Of a stretch of 64,000 nt of DNA, positions 1 to 12,000 are shown piece by piece; positions within the stretch are counted from its first letter, which is position 1, and the number at the start of each line of letters is the position of its first letter. Source of the DNA: Carpediemonas membranifera (lineage: Eukaryota > Fornicata); contig JAHDYR010000035.1 of assembly GCA_019828565.1 (NCBI GenBank), positions 165,390 to 229,389 on the forward strand, in the 5' to 3' direction. A program made the position numbers and the translations under genes. The notes below the pieces were generated by a model that saw nothing but the letters and a program-made list of their open reading frames with translations, ran no database searches and was not told the DNA's origin.

Positions 1-2338
1 CTGGCTGGAGCGATTTCGTCTTCGCGTCCGTTCTCGCAGCCCGCTTCCGTTCCGAAATCTTGTGGCCCAGCGCACGCCAGATCGGATCCTCATCCGACAC
101 GACGACTCCACGAGACCGCGCGAACTCCCGCACGTTCGCACGATACTGGGCTACCGTCTCACCTCGAAGCCCCTTCGTCTCGGCGGAGTCGACAACAAAC
201 TCAACGAGCTGGGCAACCGTCGGTACCCAGGCATCCGCGCCATCCTGCGTCCAGCCACGCTCGGCAGCGAAGCGGATTATGGCCTTCTCAGCACTGACGC
301 GCTTCCGAGCCGTTGCGTCCGTCAGCCCCGTCGCGAGGAAACTGGCAGACCGCGCAGACAGATCCGGTCCTGCGACTCGCTGCAGCCGCAGAGCCAGCTG
401 CTCCTGGCTCTTCGACCGGGGCCGACCTGATGCACCCTCGCCCGCCTCCTCCTGTGACTCAGAGAGGACCAAGGTGTGGGACTCCGCGCCGAGGGTGAGG
501 TGGACGCGTATGCCGCTGTCCCGCATGAGGTTCCACCACGGAGGGAGATGCGCCGAGGCTGGGATCGTCACCTTCAACGTGGCCGGGCGAACACCTGTGG
601 GTCGGTCGAACCACGCCCTGACGGCCTCATCCGCGGTTCCACCTGCGAACAGCACCCAGGACGCACCGGTCCATCGGGGCATGACCGGCGACACGGCCCC
701 GTACTGGTCACGAACACCGCTGATCGCTGCGTTGGCCAGCTTGTCCTCTCCGGCCAAGTCTGCCTGTCCGGTGACCTCGTCCAGCTGGGCCACCGACCCC
801 TCTGTCACAGGCTGCCCCGACTCGTGGGCGGTGATGATGATGTCGCGCACGAGTGACGACCGCCCCTGGAAGTACGACGCGCCGCTCTCGTTCCTGGGCC
901 GGCCCACCCACTCTGCGGGCGGGACCATCAGTGGGACAAGGTGCGGCTGCTGGGTTGAGAAGAACCTGGTGGTGAGGTCCCTCACGTCGCACTGTGCGGG
1001 GCGCCATGCCTTCAACGCGCTCGCCCGCTCCGACTCACACTCCGCGTACTGGAGCCGGGAGACGGCGTCTGCGATGTTCTCCGTTGTCGGGACGTAGAAT
1101 ACTAGAAGGTCAAGGTCCAGACGCTGGACGATCGACCACACCTCCTCGCAGCGCTTCAGGATGGGGGACGACTTGGTGAACCCCTTCCTCAGCGCATGAT
1201 ACGCGTTGGTGTTGTCGATGTACAGCGCTACGCTGGTGCCCGGGCGGACGTCGAGACGGTCGAGCGCCATGGAGACTGCCTGCACCTCCTTCGCCGCGAT
1301 GATCTCGTCGGGGTCGGCCCCCTCCTGGGCCATCATACCAGTCCCAAGATCGATCGCTCCGAGTTGGCCATCCGAAGCATCTGTGGCCAGGACAAGGCCG
1401 AGCGGCCTGACGGCTAGGCGCCGCCAGGCGTTTGCCTTCGCCGCGTCTACGATCATAGCCGCCGCTGCCTTGGCAAACTCGTCGAGGTGGACCCTGGCAC
1501 GCGTCCTGTGACCAGCTTCAGTCGCTTCTAGGCAGTGTCTGATGGGGGCTGCCCAGACGCGGACCATCGGGTAGGCCCAGTAAGCGAACTCCAACTTGCC
1601 TAGCAGCGTGCGAGCCTCCTGCATGCTGAGGGCAGCGCCGGGACGTAGCCATCCCTCCAGTGCCTGGACCAGGTACTCTGCCTTATCCGCCGGCAGCCTG
1701 ACCATCTGCTCCGGGTCCGCCTGCCACTCCAACCCTCGGAACACGACCTGGTGGGCTGGCTGCCTGGTCTTCCGGGCCGACTCGGCGAACCCCGCAAGAC
1801 GGAATGCGCCGATCGCCACGTGGGTATCCGTTGCGGCGGCGTCATCGATGAGGTGGTCGACGGAGACGCCGAGGGCCCGCACTAGACCCACGACCGGCTG
1901 GGTGAGCATCGTGAAGGCCTCCGGAGAGGTGGAAGACCCCATGCTCAGCACCTTGAAGCGCCAGACGTCATCACCCAGGCGGAAGGCGAACCGATTGCAC
2001 TCACCCTCGGCGAGCGGCACTTGGAAGAACCCTTTCTCGAGGTCCATAGTGCCCGCCTCACCTGCGCGGAGGAAGAGCGGCGGAAGCGGCTCGTAGGAGT
2101 AGCACCTGCGGCCCAGGTAGGTATTCTGATGTCGAGCATTGAGGATAGGACGCATTGTGCCGTCCTTCTTCATCTCAAGCCGGAATCGTCCAGTGACGAT
2201 ATCCCCTAGCTCGACATCCGGGACCCTCTCGGTGAACCCTGCCTCCTCGAGCTTGCGCGCCACCGCGAGCGCCTTGGGCAGCATGTCTTCCGTGAGGTAC
2301 CCCGCAGAGTCCTCATCGAATGGGGCGGGGGTGCCACC
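1..2338 (-). CDS. RT-RNase H-tyrosine recombinase polyprotein (3' part off window)
   Basis: One frame (codons beginning at positions of the form 3n+1) was translated in segments from about 2400 to position 1 without meeting a stop. RT blocks are visible: GTMRPILNAR at about 2155, then MDLEKGFFQVPLAEG, and the catalytic loop as HLIDDAA (LIDD in place of YMDD) at about 1850. RNase H follows with VLATDASDGQLGAIDLG (about 1395-1345) and LYIDNTNAYHAL. After a linker, the last 400 bases encode a helical core-binding segment (for example ETVAQYRANVREFARSRG) typical of the N-terminal half of tyrosine recombinases. The catalytic R-H-R-Y half would lie beyond the left edge. The start is undetermined because it depends on the frame change near 2338. 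Confidence 0.8.
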
Positions 2339-3443
2339 CACGGCGGCGTGTAGCCGCTCATGGCCCACTCGACGACCTCCTCTGGTGCGTTCATGGCGTC
2401 TAGGAAGTCGGGGTCCAAGGCGCCACCCGGGCGGAAGGGGACCTGAGGCGCCACCCTCAGTGTCTGCTTGAGCGTCTCCACGCACAATGGATCTGCTCCC
2501 TTCCACCGGTCCGCCATCACCGCATGGACCAGTTCCAACACGGCAGCCCGACCCTCTACGGTGGCGAGGGCCTGGGCGACTTCGGCGGGCTCGACGGGGA
2601 CCCTGAGGTCTCCGGAGGCTTCATTCGGCTCTACGGGGGCTTGACCCCCGGAGACAGCATCCTGAGATGCCTCGGCGCTGGGCTCGAGGACTCGCGGCTG
2701 CTCGACGCCCAGCTGGGCGGAGACTGATGCCGGCTCGACTGGACCCATACTCGTGGCGGACCCGGAAGCTTGGCGCGCGGTCGGAGCATGCGCGCGCTCG
2801 ACGGTGGTAGTCGACCCACCGGAGACTGAGGCCATCCCAGGCCGCTCGACGTTGTTTCCAACGGAGACTTCGGCGTCTTGGGCTGACACCGGCTCAACAG
2901 AGGCCGACGTAGGTCCTCTGGAGACTTTCCCCCGCCTTCTCCTGTTCTTCTTCCGTTCTCGTGACGCGGCCCGCGTATCTCCACAACCTAACTCAACTCG
3001 GCTCGGCTCAACACAATACGATTGGCGTTTACTCTTCATTCGGGAATACTTCCTCGGGATCTCGTGAAGAGAGTCGGAGGTGAGCCCAGCTGCTGCACCG
3101 ACCTCTTCACGGAGCTCCCTCAGGTTCTCCACCGTCAGAGCAAACCCATCGATATCGAACCTGCGCATGCGGCTAGCAAGGAGGTTAACGACGTAGGAGA
3201 CCCCCTTGGCGTCAGGGACCTTGCGGAGTAGCTCGAGAGTGTCTAGCATCAACCACAGCTGCTGGGAGTCACAGCTGGGCGGCTCGTCGTAGAGGGAGTA
3301 CGCTCGTCCTCCCATTTGATGGCTGTCGGGGCCTTGCCACCATTGGCGATGGTAAGTCGGGCGTCGCGCACGGAAGAGCGGCCAAGCACCGCGGAGGATA
3401 TTACGGACATGAAGGACTGCGATGTCTGAGGATTCTGGGACAT
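2206..3443 (-). pseudogene. Gag-like ORF1 of the left-edge YR element, frame broken
   Basis: Two overlapping minus-strand frames make up this region. The first starts with ATG at 3443 (MSQNPQTSQSF) and stays open to 3249. The second runs from 3315 to 2206 and holds most of the protein. Moving from one to the other needs a -1 shift near 3315. The middle is low-complexity, rich in Pro, Val, Glu, Ser and Ala, after a basic stretch (KKNRRRRGK), as in nucleic-acid-binding Gag proteins. Near 2340 the frame reaches EEVVEWAMSGYTPPW, which resembles the segment just before RT in the other elements of the window (EVVSWLRDGVP). The RT then continues in another frame, so a second -1 shift is needed. Neither shift site is a clear programmed slippery heptamer, so mutation or sequencing error is possible. 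Confidence 0.6.
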
Positions 3444-3581
3444 AAAAGAAAAGGAGGCCCTAGAACGGACAGGTTCTCGGGGGATGACTCGAAACCGACT
3501 CCCGCTCTGATTGATTTGATTCGCCGACTCGGCGAGTCGACTCCGCGCACTCGCGTGAAGTCAGTAGCAACAATCACTCTT

Positions 3582-3643
3582 CTTTAAACCCAGCGCTTCA
3601 TGGATCCAACACCCCAATCGACTGCAGAGCTTTAAACCCAGCG
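3582..3643. repeat. Short direct repeat beside the YR element
   Basis: The 14-mer CTTTAAACCCAGCG occurs at 3582-3595 and again at 3630-3643, 48 bp apart. The stretch 3444-3727 has no gene. It also holds a dyad around 3520-3540 (CGACTCGGCGAGTCGA). It lies between the Gag start of the left-edge retroelement and the kinesin stop codon, so it may belong to the element's terminal repeat or to the kinesin 3' region. Confidence 0.5.
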
Positions 3644-3727
3644 ACATCACAGCAGCATTCTATAGTTTAGTCGACTCTCTCGGTCACAATCGTCGTACGA
3701 CCAAATAATAATAACATAAAACGCGCC

Positions 3728-6700
3728 TCACTTCCCAGCGCGCTGTATGACCTCCTCTGCCGTGAGCTTGCGCCGCACCATGGGCGGAGTCCGTCTGTGC
3801 CTACCGTTCGGGTCGATCCCGTTGTCTGTCAGAATCTGACGGTACTTCCGCAGCACACCTTGCAGGATCTCCTTCTCCTGGGAAAGTCTCGAGTTCGCAC
3901 CCTCGGCCCGCTCCCGCTCGGACTCGGCCTCGCGAAGACGCTCAGTGAGGGCCTCTTGCTTCTCGCGCTCGGAATTCAGGGCTGCCTCCGCCTCTTTGAG
4001 ACGACTTTTCGCGCTCGACTGCGTAATCGTCAGGACCGTCTGGAACTCATAGATGCGCCGGGTGGCGTTGTCGCGGTCATTTTCGGCTTCTCGGAGTTTC
4101 AACTCGAGTGTGTTAATCTCTTTCCGATAACCAGACCCGACTCGAATCAACTGATTCCACATAGATCTGATCTCTCCAGGATCCATAAGCTTAATATTGT
4201 CGATATCCAGCAGATACTGGCCCATACTCTTGACCGCCGCCTGCTTCTTCCTCAAGCTGTCGAGTGTGTCAGCTCTAAACTTCATCTCCTGCTCGATTCT
4301 TTCGAGTTCATCTCTGAGCAGCGCCACGGTCCTCTGCTGCGGCTGTACCTCTTCGACTGCGGTCCGCTCAATCATCCTAGCCTCGCTCCGCATGCGGTTA
4401 TAATCATTGAGCAGAGCTTTGAACTTCTCCTGGACGTCCGTGTCGCACCTGTTCTTCTTGAGCTTCTCCGCTGTGACTTGAATGCTCGACTCCATTGTAG
4501 CAACCGTCTGGAGCAGCTCGGCGTACTTGGGCTGCAGGACTGACGATCGGTTCAAGCTCACGGTCTCCGCGTCCTTCAGCTCACGGCAGAGCTGCTCGTG
4601 GCGGTGCTGGAGCTCTGTAAGACGGCGAGACTCGCGCTCGATGTGGGCAACAACCTCGTCAGCACGAATGAGCTCGCCGATCTCCTCCACTGTGAATCTC
4701 CCGTCGGCCTTCTCCGAAGCTGGGGTCGCTGTTGTCGTCGGTTCGGGGCGGGGTGGCACAAGGGGCTGGGACCTGGGTGCTGCAGTGACTGGTCGGGAAG
4801 CTGTGATCGAGCGCCGGATGCCGTTGCCGTTGGGTCTGGCACTGCCGCCCTTGAAAAAGGCAAACTGGCTTGGGTCGGGCTCAACACGGGTAGTGGGCCG
4901 GCCAGCAGCTGTACTCGGCCTCTGGTTAACCCCCTCGGCCACAAGCTGGCCGAGTGACGCACCCTGAGGCGTGGAGGGCCGCATACTCGCCGGGGTACCC
5001 CTGGTAGGCGTGTGGGCTGGGGACGAGGCTGGTCTGGCGGACCGTGGGGGCGTCGAAGGTTGAGGCTTAGTTGCCGGCTCGGCGTTGTCTGCCGTAACGG
5101 GGCTCTCCTTCTTCTCAAACACTCGGTCAGACTCGAACCCAGACTCGTCGTCTGACGTCTCTGTTGTGTCAGATGGGTCGAACACGGGCGAACGGATCAC
5201 AAGCTCATCGTCCACAGCCGCGGCCGTCGCGGGAATGTTGATCGGGGCAGGGGTCGACGGCTTGGCGGCCGGGGTACTCGCCTCATCGTTCTTTGTCTCC
5301 ACAAGCATGGGCGCCTGCACCTCATCCTCCTCGCTCTCCTCATCGTCATAGGCGTCGCTCTCGGAGTCGGATGGGTCGAAGCGGGGCGACCGAATGCCCA
5401 AGCCTCTTCCCTCGCCCAGATCTTCCCGTGGGGTGAGTGTCGCGTCGGCGTCCTCGTCGATAAGAACCATGTCCATCTGCTCGAGTTCCAGGGCGTCTGG
5501 CTCTGCCCTAGAAGAGGGTGGGCGGGAGGTTCGGTTGTCTGATTTGTTCGCATCATTTGATGAAGACTCAGAGCCCTGGCCGGGCGGAGCTGAATGGAGG
5601 TCCAGGCGGGGCGGGGCTGCACTGGGGTTCAGGAGTGGTGTGGCAGGCTTAGGGAGCTGCATACGGCGACGCGTGCCCGCGGGGGTGGTTGACCTTGCCC
5701 TGTTCGACGCCTCGACCCGACGAGACTCCTCCTCGTCGTCGGCCGGGTCGTCTCGGCCCACGGCTTGGTCGACAGAGGCCGCACGCTCGCGGGCAGTGGG
5801 TCTGTTACGGGCCTCGTCAAGTTGCTCCTTGAGGGCCTCGATGCGGGCCTTGAGGTCTTCGATGTAAAGATCCCGGTTCTTCTCTTCAATCTTGCACGGC
5901 TTGTTGACAACCAAGCGGGCACGACGAGCATATGTCACGGTCGAGAATATCTCCGAAAAATTCGTATCAGCCGAAGATACGCAGGCGACCATTGTGGTCA
6001 GCGAGTTACCACCCAGGCTGTCTCGCAACACGCTTGTGAGCTGCGAATCTCGGTAAGGGATATAGCTATCGCCGCGGTGGAGGGCATTGATTACGTTACC
6101 CAGCGCCAAGAGACCCAGGTTGATATTGATTGCCTCTCCAAGACGCTTGCCGTCGGTCCCAGCCTTCTTCTGGGACTCAGAACCTGCCAGGTCGACCAGG
6201 TGGAGCTTGCTTGCCACATACCTGCCGGGCCTGATCTCTTGTTGGAGATTAATGGTGAATATCGCGTGCGATCTGGACGATTGTTCGTTCATGAGGGTCG
6301 ACCCGGAGGCGCGATACTCCCCAAACGTGCGGAAGAGTGTCATGATCTCGTCGTAGGATTCCACGACCTTCTTTGCCGCGTTCTTGACGTGTTTGATAAT
6401 GGTACCCGGAAGGTGTTCCTTCGAATGTGGATGCGACGACCTTTGGTTGGGCTTCAGTAAATCACGCAGCCCCTCCATGTAAATCTCGATATATGACACT
6501 GATATCCTAGTCGAGGGGCGTCTGGTGACTTCTGACTTAAAGATGTACTCGACGGCGCGAGGGATGATACCGAGATGGCTGTCGGTGTCGTCCACCTGCG
6601 GGGCTTGCGCCATGGTGTAGGTCTTGCCTGTGTTAGCTGTGCGGGGGGTACTGACCTGAACCAGTCTGGCCGTAGGCGAAGATGGTTCCGTTGTAGCCAG

Positions 6701-6935
6701 AGAGGAAGGAATCGAGAAGGGAGACGGTTTCGGAGAAGACTTGCTGCTGTGATGAGGATTCCCCGAATACATGGTCGAAGGAGTACCGGTGATCGCCGAT
6801 GATAACTGATTTCTCGTCCTCCGAGGCCTGAACGCATGGATTGGCATGCTCCTTGTACTCCTTTGCGAGCATCGGCCGCACCCGAAGGCAAACCTTCACT
6901 GATGACTGCTGTTTCTTCTGATCGTCTGCTGTCAT
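3728..6935 (-). CDS. N-terminal-motor kinesin (two exons)
   Basis: Microtubule motor ATPase. Exon 1 is 6935-6656 and exon 2 is 6627-3728, joined across a 28-nt intron to give 1059 residues. Exon 1 starts at ATG 6935 and carries the kinesin core start (VKVCLRVRPM) and YSFDHVFGE. The P-loop GQTGSGKTYTM (about residues 89-99) is split by the intron and restored exactly by splicing, which fixes both the start and the splice sites. Switch I (NEQSSRSHAIFTI), switch II (LVDLAGSE) and the end of the motor (YARRARLVVNKP) follow. Next come a neck coiled coil, about 400 acidic or Ser/Pro-rich residues, and a long coiled coil at roughly 760-1020. The LGLLALGNVINAL stretch resembles kinesin-4 or -10 relatives, but the subfamily is uncertain. 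Length and N-terminal motor suggest a plus-end-directed cargo or spindle motor (inference). Confidence 0.93.
6628..6655 (-). other. 28-nt spliceosomal intron in the kinesin gene
   Basis: On the minus strand the intron begins GTCAGT at 6655 and ends CTAACACAG at 6628. Removing it restores the Walker A motif GQTGSGKT in phase (phase 1: G|GC). Unspliced, translation stops inside the intron at TAA (6635-6633). The CTAAC branch-point-like motif abuts the 3' splice site, as in Giardia introns. Confidence 0.92.
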
Positions 6936-7251
6936 GAGAGAAAATGAGCAGAAGGGAGAAAGTTTGTCGCGCAGGTTTCGTTAAGCGCAAAACTGCGAGT
7001 CAACCAATTGAAGTCTGCTAGACGATTGAGAGTTACTTTACTGCTTGCACTGTGCACTCTATGATACTTCACCAATATGACCGAACACTGCATGTATGCG
7101 GGCTATGTTATACATGACATGCGCCCCACAAGTATTTACTCCTCTATTGCGTTTGCTAATTAATCTCGAGATGATTTGATGGATCGACGTCGACAAGAAT
7201 GATGTCTTCCATGCACATGGATACTCGCTGAGTGATGTGCCGCCCGCAGCA
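6936..7251. other. Intergenic region, kinesin 5' flank
   Basis: AT-richer than the flanking genes. It is the 5' flank of the kinesin start codon at 6935 and borders the inverted-repeat arm at 7252. I see no ORF or RNA gene here. Confidence 0.5.
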
Positions 7252-8881
7252 TTGGTCGACCAGAAGGCCTGCTCGAGCGGGTACATGGTTGAGAGACTTG
7301 GAGTGGGCAGTTGGTTTTCATCTATAAGCCATACGGGTCGATGTCGATCGGGGTGATCTCTGTCCACCTTTTGGGTACCTCGCGCTCAACCAGCTCAGCC
7401 ACCCCATCTGACACACCCGCCAACTTAAACCACTGGCCGGTGGAGTTGCGGAATGAGTGGATATAATTGTCATTGTTCCATGTTGTATTGTATGCCATAG
7501 CCTCAAAGGGCACACGGATCTGGTCGTCGTTTTCGTCGTCGCACAAATGAGTGCGGCCCTCAGTCACCCTGGCTACCCGATTGAAGGCGCTGAGGAACCC
7601 CTTGACCCTCTCTGGGAACCGGAGCGGGGTGGGTGTGAGGCAGTTGTCGTTCTTTCTGTACCCAGGCAGCAGGCCCGACTGGGCGATATGATCGGGAACT
7701 TCGCCAGCGAACAGCAGCTGGCGGCCACCGTATTCCTCGGTGAAATCAAGTGCAGAAGAAATGATCCGGTCGACCCTGAAGGGCAGCACCTCGAAGCCAG
7801 TCATCTCATTCTCGTGCCCAATTCAGCTAACCATAATCGTTGTCTCCGCTGATCATCTGCCGATCGCCCATGGAGAGGATGACAGTCCAGTTGCACTGCA
7901 TGATGTGATCTGGGACAAATCCAGCGGGCACAGAGACTGGGTGGAATAGCAGTCGGTTGTATCCCTGGACATGGCCTCTGAACTATTCTGGATGTCCACC
8001 GGCCGTGACAGTGCCGACCGAAGAGAGGATGAACGTCTGATCTCCTTCATCAACACATCAGTCACCATCCTGTGCTTCTCCCAAGGGGGCAGGCTGGCCT
8101 CGAGCTCGGCGATGTTGGGGCGATGTTGGGGAAGGTAAGGCGGGTCGGGTCGTTGAACTCAAATGACTCGAACCCCCAGCTGGCCATGACCGCCATCCCC
8201 CAGCCCCACAGACCCTTGGGCGTCCTGGCGATGTGGGTGAGGTCGTCGCTGTAGACCTCGAGGGCCCTGGGCATCCTGGCCCTGGTGAAGGCGGTGTGAT
8301 TGGCAGTGCCGAGCATGAAGAGTCGGTCCATGTACATGCGGTGGTGATAAAATATGTAGGACCAAGCGTGCTGATAGCACTCGCCGTCCTTCTCTGCCAC
8401 ATTCAGCGAGAAGAAGAACTTGCGGCAGAGGAACCAGAGGCACTTGGCCTCAGGGGCGAGAGCCTTGCGGATCTTGTCGTGCATCCTGGTAGTGTGTGGC
8501 TCCTCATCTTGAGCCCCCTGCAGCACCCTGTCCTCGAGGTCGGGGTTGGCCCCGCCACCCACCAGACACGCCCACACCGCGCCCTGGTTCAGCGTGTGCA
8601 TGGCGACCGGGAGCTCCTCGCCATCCGCGAGCTCGACGTTCATGGACAGCGGGGGGCCGCTGGTGAGGATCGAGCGGGCGCGGTCGAGGAGGGCTTGCGC
8701 GGACGGTTCGAGAGGGGGGATCTTGGAGAGCGTGGCGAGGAGGCTTCTTGAAGTGCCTGGAGTAGGCGCACTGGATCAAGGATGGGATGTCCCCAGAGAT
8801 GGAGGCCGTTGCAACAAGCGAGGCGCGGAATGCGGTGATCAGCGCATCTCTGATGGCAGATGGCGAGGAACTAGTGCTGCT
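7252..8881 (-). repeat. Left arm of a large inverted repeat
   Basis: This 1630-bp arm is the reverse complement of 14565-16197 with only scattered single-base differences and 1-2 nt indels in the parts compared. The outer edge is sharp: both arms share ...CTTCTGGTCGACCAA and then diverge. At the inner edge homology fades gradually over about 50 bp. The 5.7-kb spacer holds the ABC transporter and ankyrin genes. Confidence 0.92.
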
Positions 8882-8893
8882 CATTAGTTCCAA
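7322..8893 (-). pseudogene. RCC1-like gene copy, degenerate (left arm)
   Basis: This is a relative of the intact gene at 16751. Shared blocks are LSMNVELADGEELPVAMHT, CLWFLCRKFFFSLNVAEKDG and an RCC1-type blade (ISGDNDYG...LGIGHENEM), ending RWTEITPIDIDPYGL. Lesions: a deletion with frameshift after CAYSRHFKKP (about 8725), an 11-bp tandem duplication (about 8120) that shifts frame, a 1-nt loss near 8060 not present in the right arm, in-frame TAG codons, and a 2-nt loss after the second TAG near 7828. Most lesions are shared with the right arm, so decay began before the duplication. It probably makes no full-length product. Confidence 0.8.
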
Positions 8894-9075
8894 ACCTCAG
8901 TTCGGCAAATTCTGACGACTCGCCGACCGCCGACCGCCGACGCCACTCCCCGCGGAGTTACAATGTAGAAGTAGCCGCGAGACATCACCGCAGCAGTGAT
9001 GCTATTGCCTTGTTGCCAATGGAACCCGCAGGATAAGCTTGACAATTCCTCGGTCGAGTGCACACCCGAGTGTGC

Positions 9076-12000
9076 ATGCTTATTGCGATAGAGAAGACGT
9101 TGTTCCATGTATTTGAGCTATTTGATGGCGTTTTTCGCTTCCTGTGGCTGTTCCGTGTTGGATTCATCAACCGACGAGCCACCAAGCTCTGGCTCATCCT
9201 CTCCGTCCATCTTATCCTCATTCTATTCATCCCGCTGATCACACTAGCAATCTCCTTTCTATCCGGCTTTCTTCTCTGCTCTGCAACGCGCACGTGTCAG
9301 CAGACGAAGCTCAACGACTCCTTCCTCACACTCACACTGGGCACTGTCGCAGCGATCGCGCTTCAGTTCTCCATCTCCCAGGCCTGTGATAGCACTGGAT
9401 GGACACTCGGCGTTGAATGGCGTCGAATCGTCACACGTCGTTATCACGAAGGCATGCTACATTCAGCCAACCATTACACCCTGGCAACTTCATTCTCCGA
9501 GTGCGACAACCCTGACCAGCGCGCTACGACTAACACCAGGATGCTGCTCGCCTTCGCCTGTGGCTCGAACGTCCCTCCGGTTGAGGCGGTCCTATTTGGC
9601 AGCCAAGGGATCATCGCCCAGGCTGTCGGCACTCTCCTCCCTCTCATTGTTGCGGTACTGACCTCTCCAACGGCCACTGCTGCAATGGTCGTCTATTATA
9701 TCGTCTGTTTTCTTGTTATGCGTGTAATCTCATTTCCACTGAGCGTTCTCGCCCAACGTCAGGAAGAGAAGGAAGGGAACTTCCGATATCTTCACACCTG
9801 CCTTAGAACCCACGCAGAGGCTGTTGCTTTCTACAACGGCGGGTCCAACGAGCAAGCGACGACTGACGCCGCGCTCGACGCTGTCATCTACAATCAGCGC
9901 CGCCTTGTCTGGTGGTCACTTCCCTCTGTCTACTTCAAGCAGATCCAGTACTCATTCAATGTGGTGGCCCCAACATTCGTCGTGGCGGTCCTTCCCCTTT
10001 TGATGGGGTCAGACGCGTGTATAAGTACAAACAAACTCAACACCGAAATCACTAACCTTACCTCGATGATGGCCAGCCTTGCAGGCATGATTGAGCTGAT
10101 TCAGCCCATATCTGTATTTGATGGCCTTTTGAAGCGATCTTACGAGCTCGATAAGGCGATACGGAAAGTTGACAAGCTGCGGTCGAATATTTGCCGTCAA
10201 CCCAAGTCTGGTAACCACATCAAACTGGAGAGAGTCACGCTGTCTTCGCCTAATGACGCCGATCGCATCATTTTGGATCAGCTCACTCTCGATTTATTAG
10301 AGGGCGAGAGCACTGTCATCATGGGCCCGAGTGGAAGTGGGAAATCATCACTACTTCGCGTCATTGGAGGCCTGTGGGCACCGCTAGAGGGCGATGTGAT
10401 GGTCCCTGATGATTTATTCTTCCTTCCGCAGAAGAGTTACATATTTAGTGGATCGCTACGAGATCAGATCATATATCCCGATCTAGCAGATACGAAGCGA
10501 TTGAACCGCGTTGAGATGACATCATACCAGAATTTGGAGAGCCCAGAGTCACTTGGGGGCGATGACCGCATTGAGACATGTCTGCGGGACTGCGAGCTGG
10601 GCTATCTGCTGGACCGCTTCGGGCTTGACACGGAAGCGCCGTGGGGTGACATCCTGTCGGGCGGCGAGCAGCAGCGCTTGGGCTTCGCGCGCCTCTTCTT
10701 CCACAACCCGTGCTGGGCGGTGATGGACGAGGCGACGTCCGCCCTCGACGGCCCCCTCGAGACGCGGCTGCTGACTGAGTGCACCCGTCGCGGCATCACC
10801 ATGGTCAGCGTGGCCCACCGCCAGAGCGTCATCCCCCACCACAAGATGGTCATTGAACTGGACTCTTCGTCCAAATCAATCAAATCAATCAAATCTGTGG
10901 CCGAATACCAGCGGGAAAACCCACCTCCACCGGTGGTAGAGCGGAGACTAACCCAGCATGTCGCACATACTAACGCTATCCCCCCCAAACCAACACGACG
11001 GAGTCGGCTGGCGGCTCTTGAAGCTTTGCCCATGGTTGGCCGTTTGATACACGCATTCATCCCCAGCGTGCTCTCAGCAGACATCATCTTGCTGCTTGTT
11101 GGTTCGTTCTGCGTTTTCGCGTCTAATGCGATGCTTGCGGTCGTTCTTGGTGAGATCAGTCCTCAAATTTCGGGAGGTGTCGCGTGTCCTGCAAAGTCAC
11201 CCGACTCACTTGTTGACAAATCATCAGTCTATCGGCCTACAATCATCACTGTCGCCATCACCATCGTATTTACCTGTCTCGTGTGTGTAACACGTATAAC
11301 ATCCACTATTCAGGGTTATCGCACCAGGAAGAGAGTAACTCATGATCTCAGCACGCGTTACTTCAACCTCAAGGGATATTACAAGATCCAGAGAGAAGCA
11401 AGCATCGATAATATTGACCAAAGATTGACTGCTGACTGCAAGACATTCTCAGACATCCTATGTGGCGAAGTTGTCCCAAACAATCCCAGCATCACGCGTA
11501 TCGTCGTCATTGTCACTGTGAATGTGGTGCTAGCGACCGTTTTCCTCGGCACTCGCTGGTATCTGATCTTCGTGGTCACTTCGATCTTCCTCCTCGGCCT
11601 CGTACTCTCTTCTGGCGCCACTGCTGCCATTGCTCCGCTTACATACCGCCAAGAGCAGCGCGAGGGTACGCTTAGATACGTCCATACCAGAGTACGTCAG
11701 TTTTCAGAGCAAATAGCCTTCCTCAGAGGCGACCAACGCGAGAAAGAGGCCGCCGACAAGGCTCTGGACGCCGTCATTGCCAACCAGCGCATGCTCGTGC
11801 TCGCAGGGACAGTAGCAGGCCTTTTCCAGCATCTAGGAGTTGAACTCATGTCCCACGGTCTTCTGGTTGTCACCGCAATTGTCACAAGACTCGGTGGCCA
11901 GTCGTATCAATTCGCTACAGCGGTCAACAATGATTTGAATCAGATCGGAGAATCCCTAACATATGTATTTGCCGCATTCTCGCAATGTTTCGTCCTACTA

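Larger units (their letters stand above)
1..3443 (-). mobile_element. YR (DIRS/Ngaro-type) retrotransposon, truncated by window edge
   Basis: Read on the minus strand, the region gives a Gag-like ORF, then reverse transcriptase, RNase H and the N-terminal part of a tyrosine recombinase, which continues past position 1. This order (gag, RT-RH, YR, no DDE integrase) is the signature of tyrosine-recombinase retrotransposons. The 5' end of the element lies somewhere between 3443 and the kinesin gene at 3727. The terminal repeats could not be fixed because the 3' end is missing. The coding sequence differs from the other YR elements in the window, so it is a separate lineage. Confidence 0.8.

Noticed and set aside
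60-1097. 345-codon plus-strand ORF at the left edge
   Set aside because: It is antisense to the clear RT-RNase H-YR frame. No domain is recognisable in it, and the minus frame explains the sequence.
7252-7260. GTCGAC at the outer edge of the inverted repeat as a transposon target duplication
   Set aside because: GTCGAC-containing words occur at many places in this GC-rich window, and no terminal inverted repeats or transposase were found.
9058-9075. GTG start of the ABC transporter at 9058
   Set aside because: A eukaryotic start should be ATG, and the first one is at 9076, before the first hydrophobic segment.
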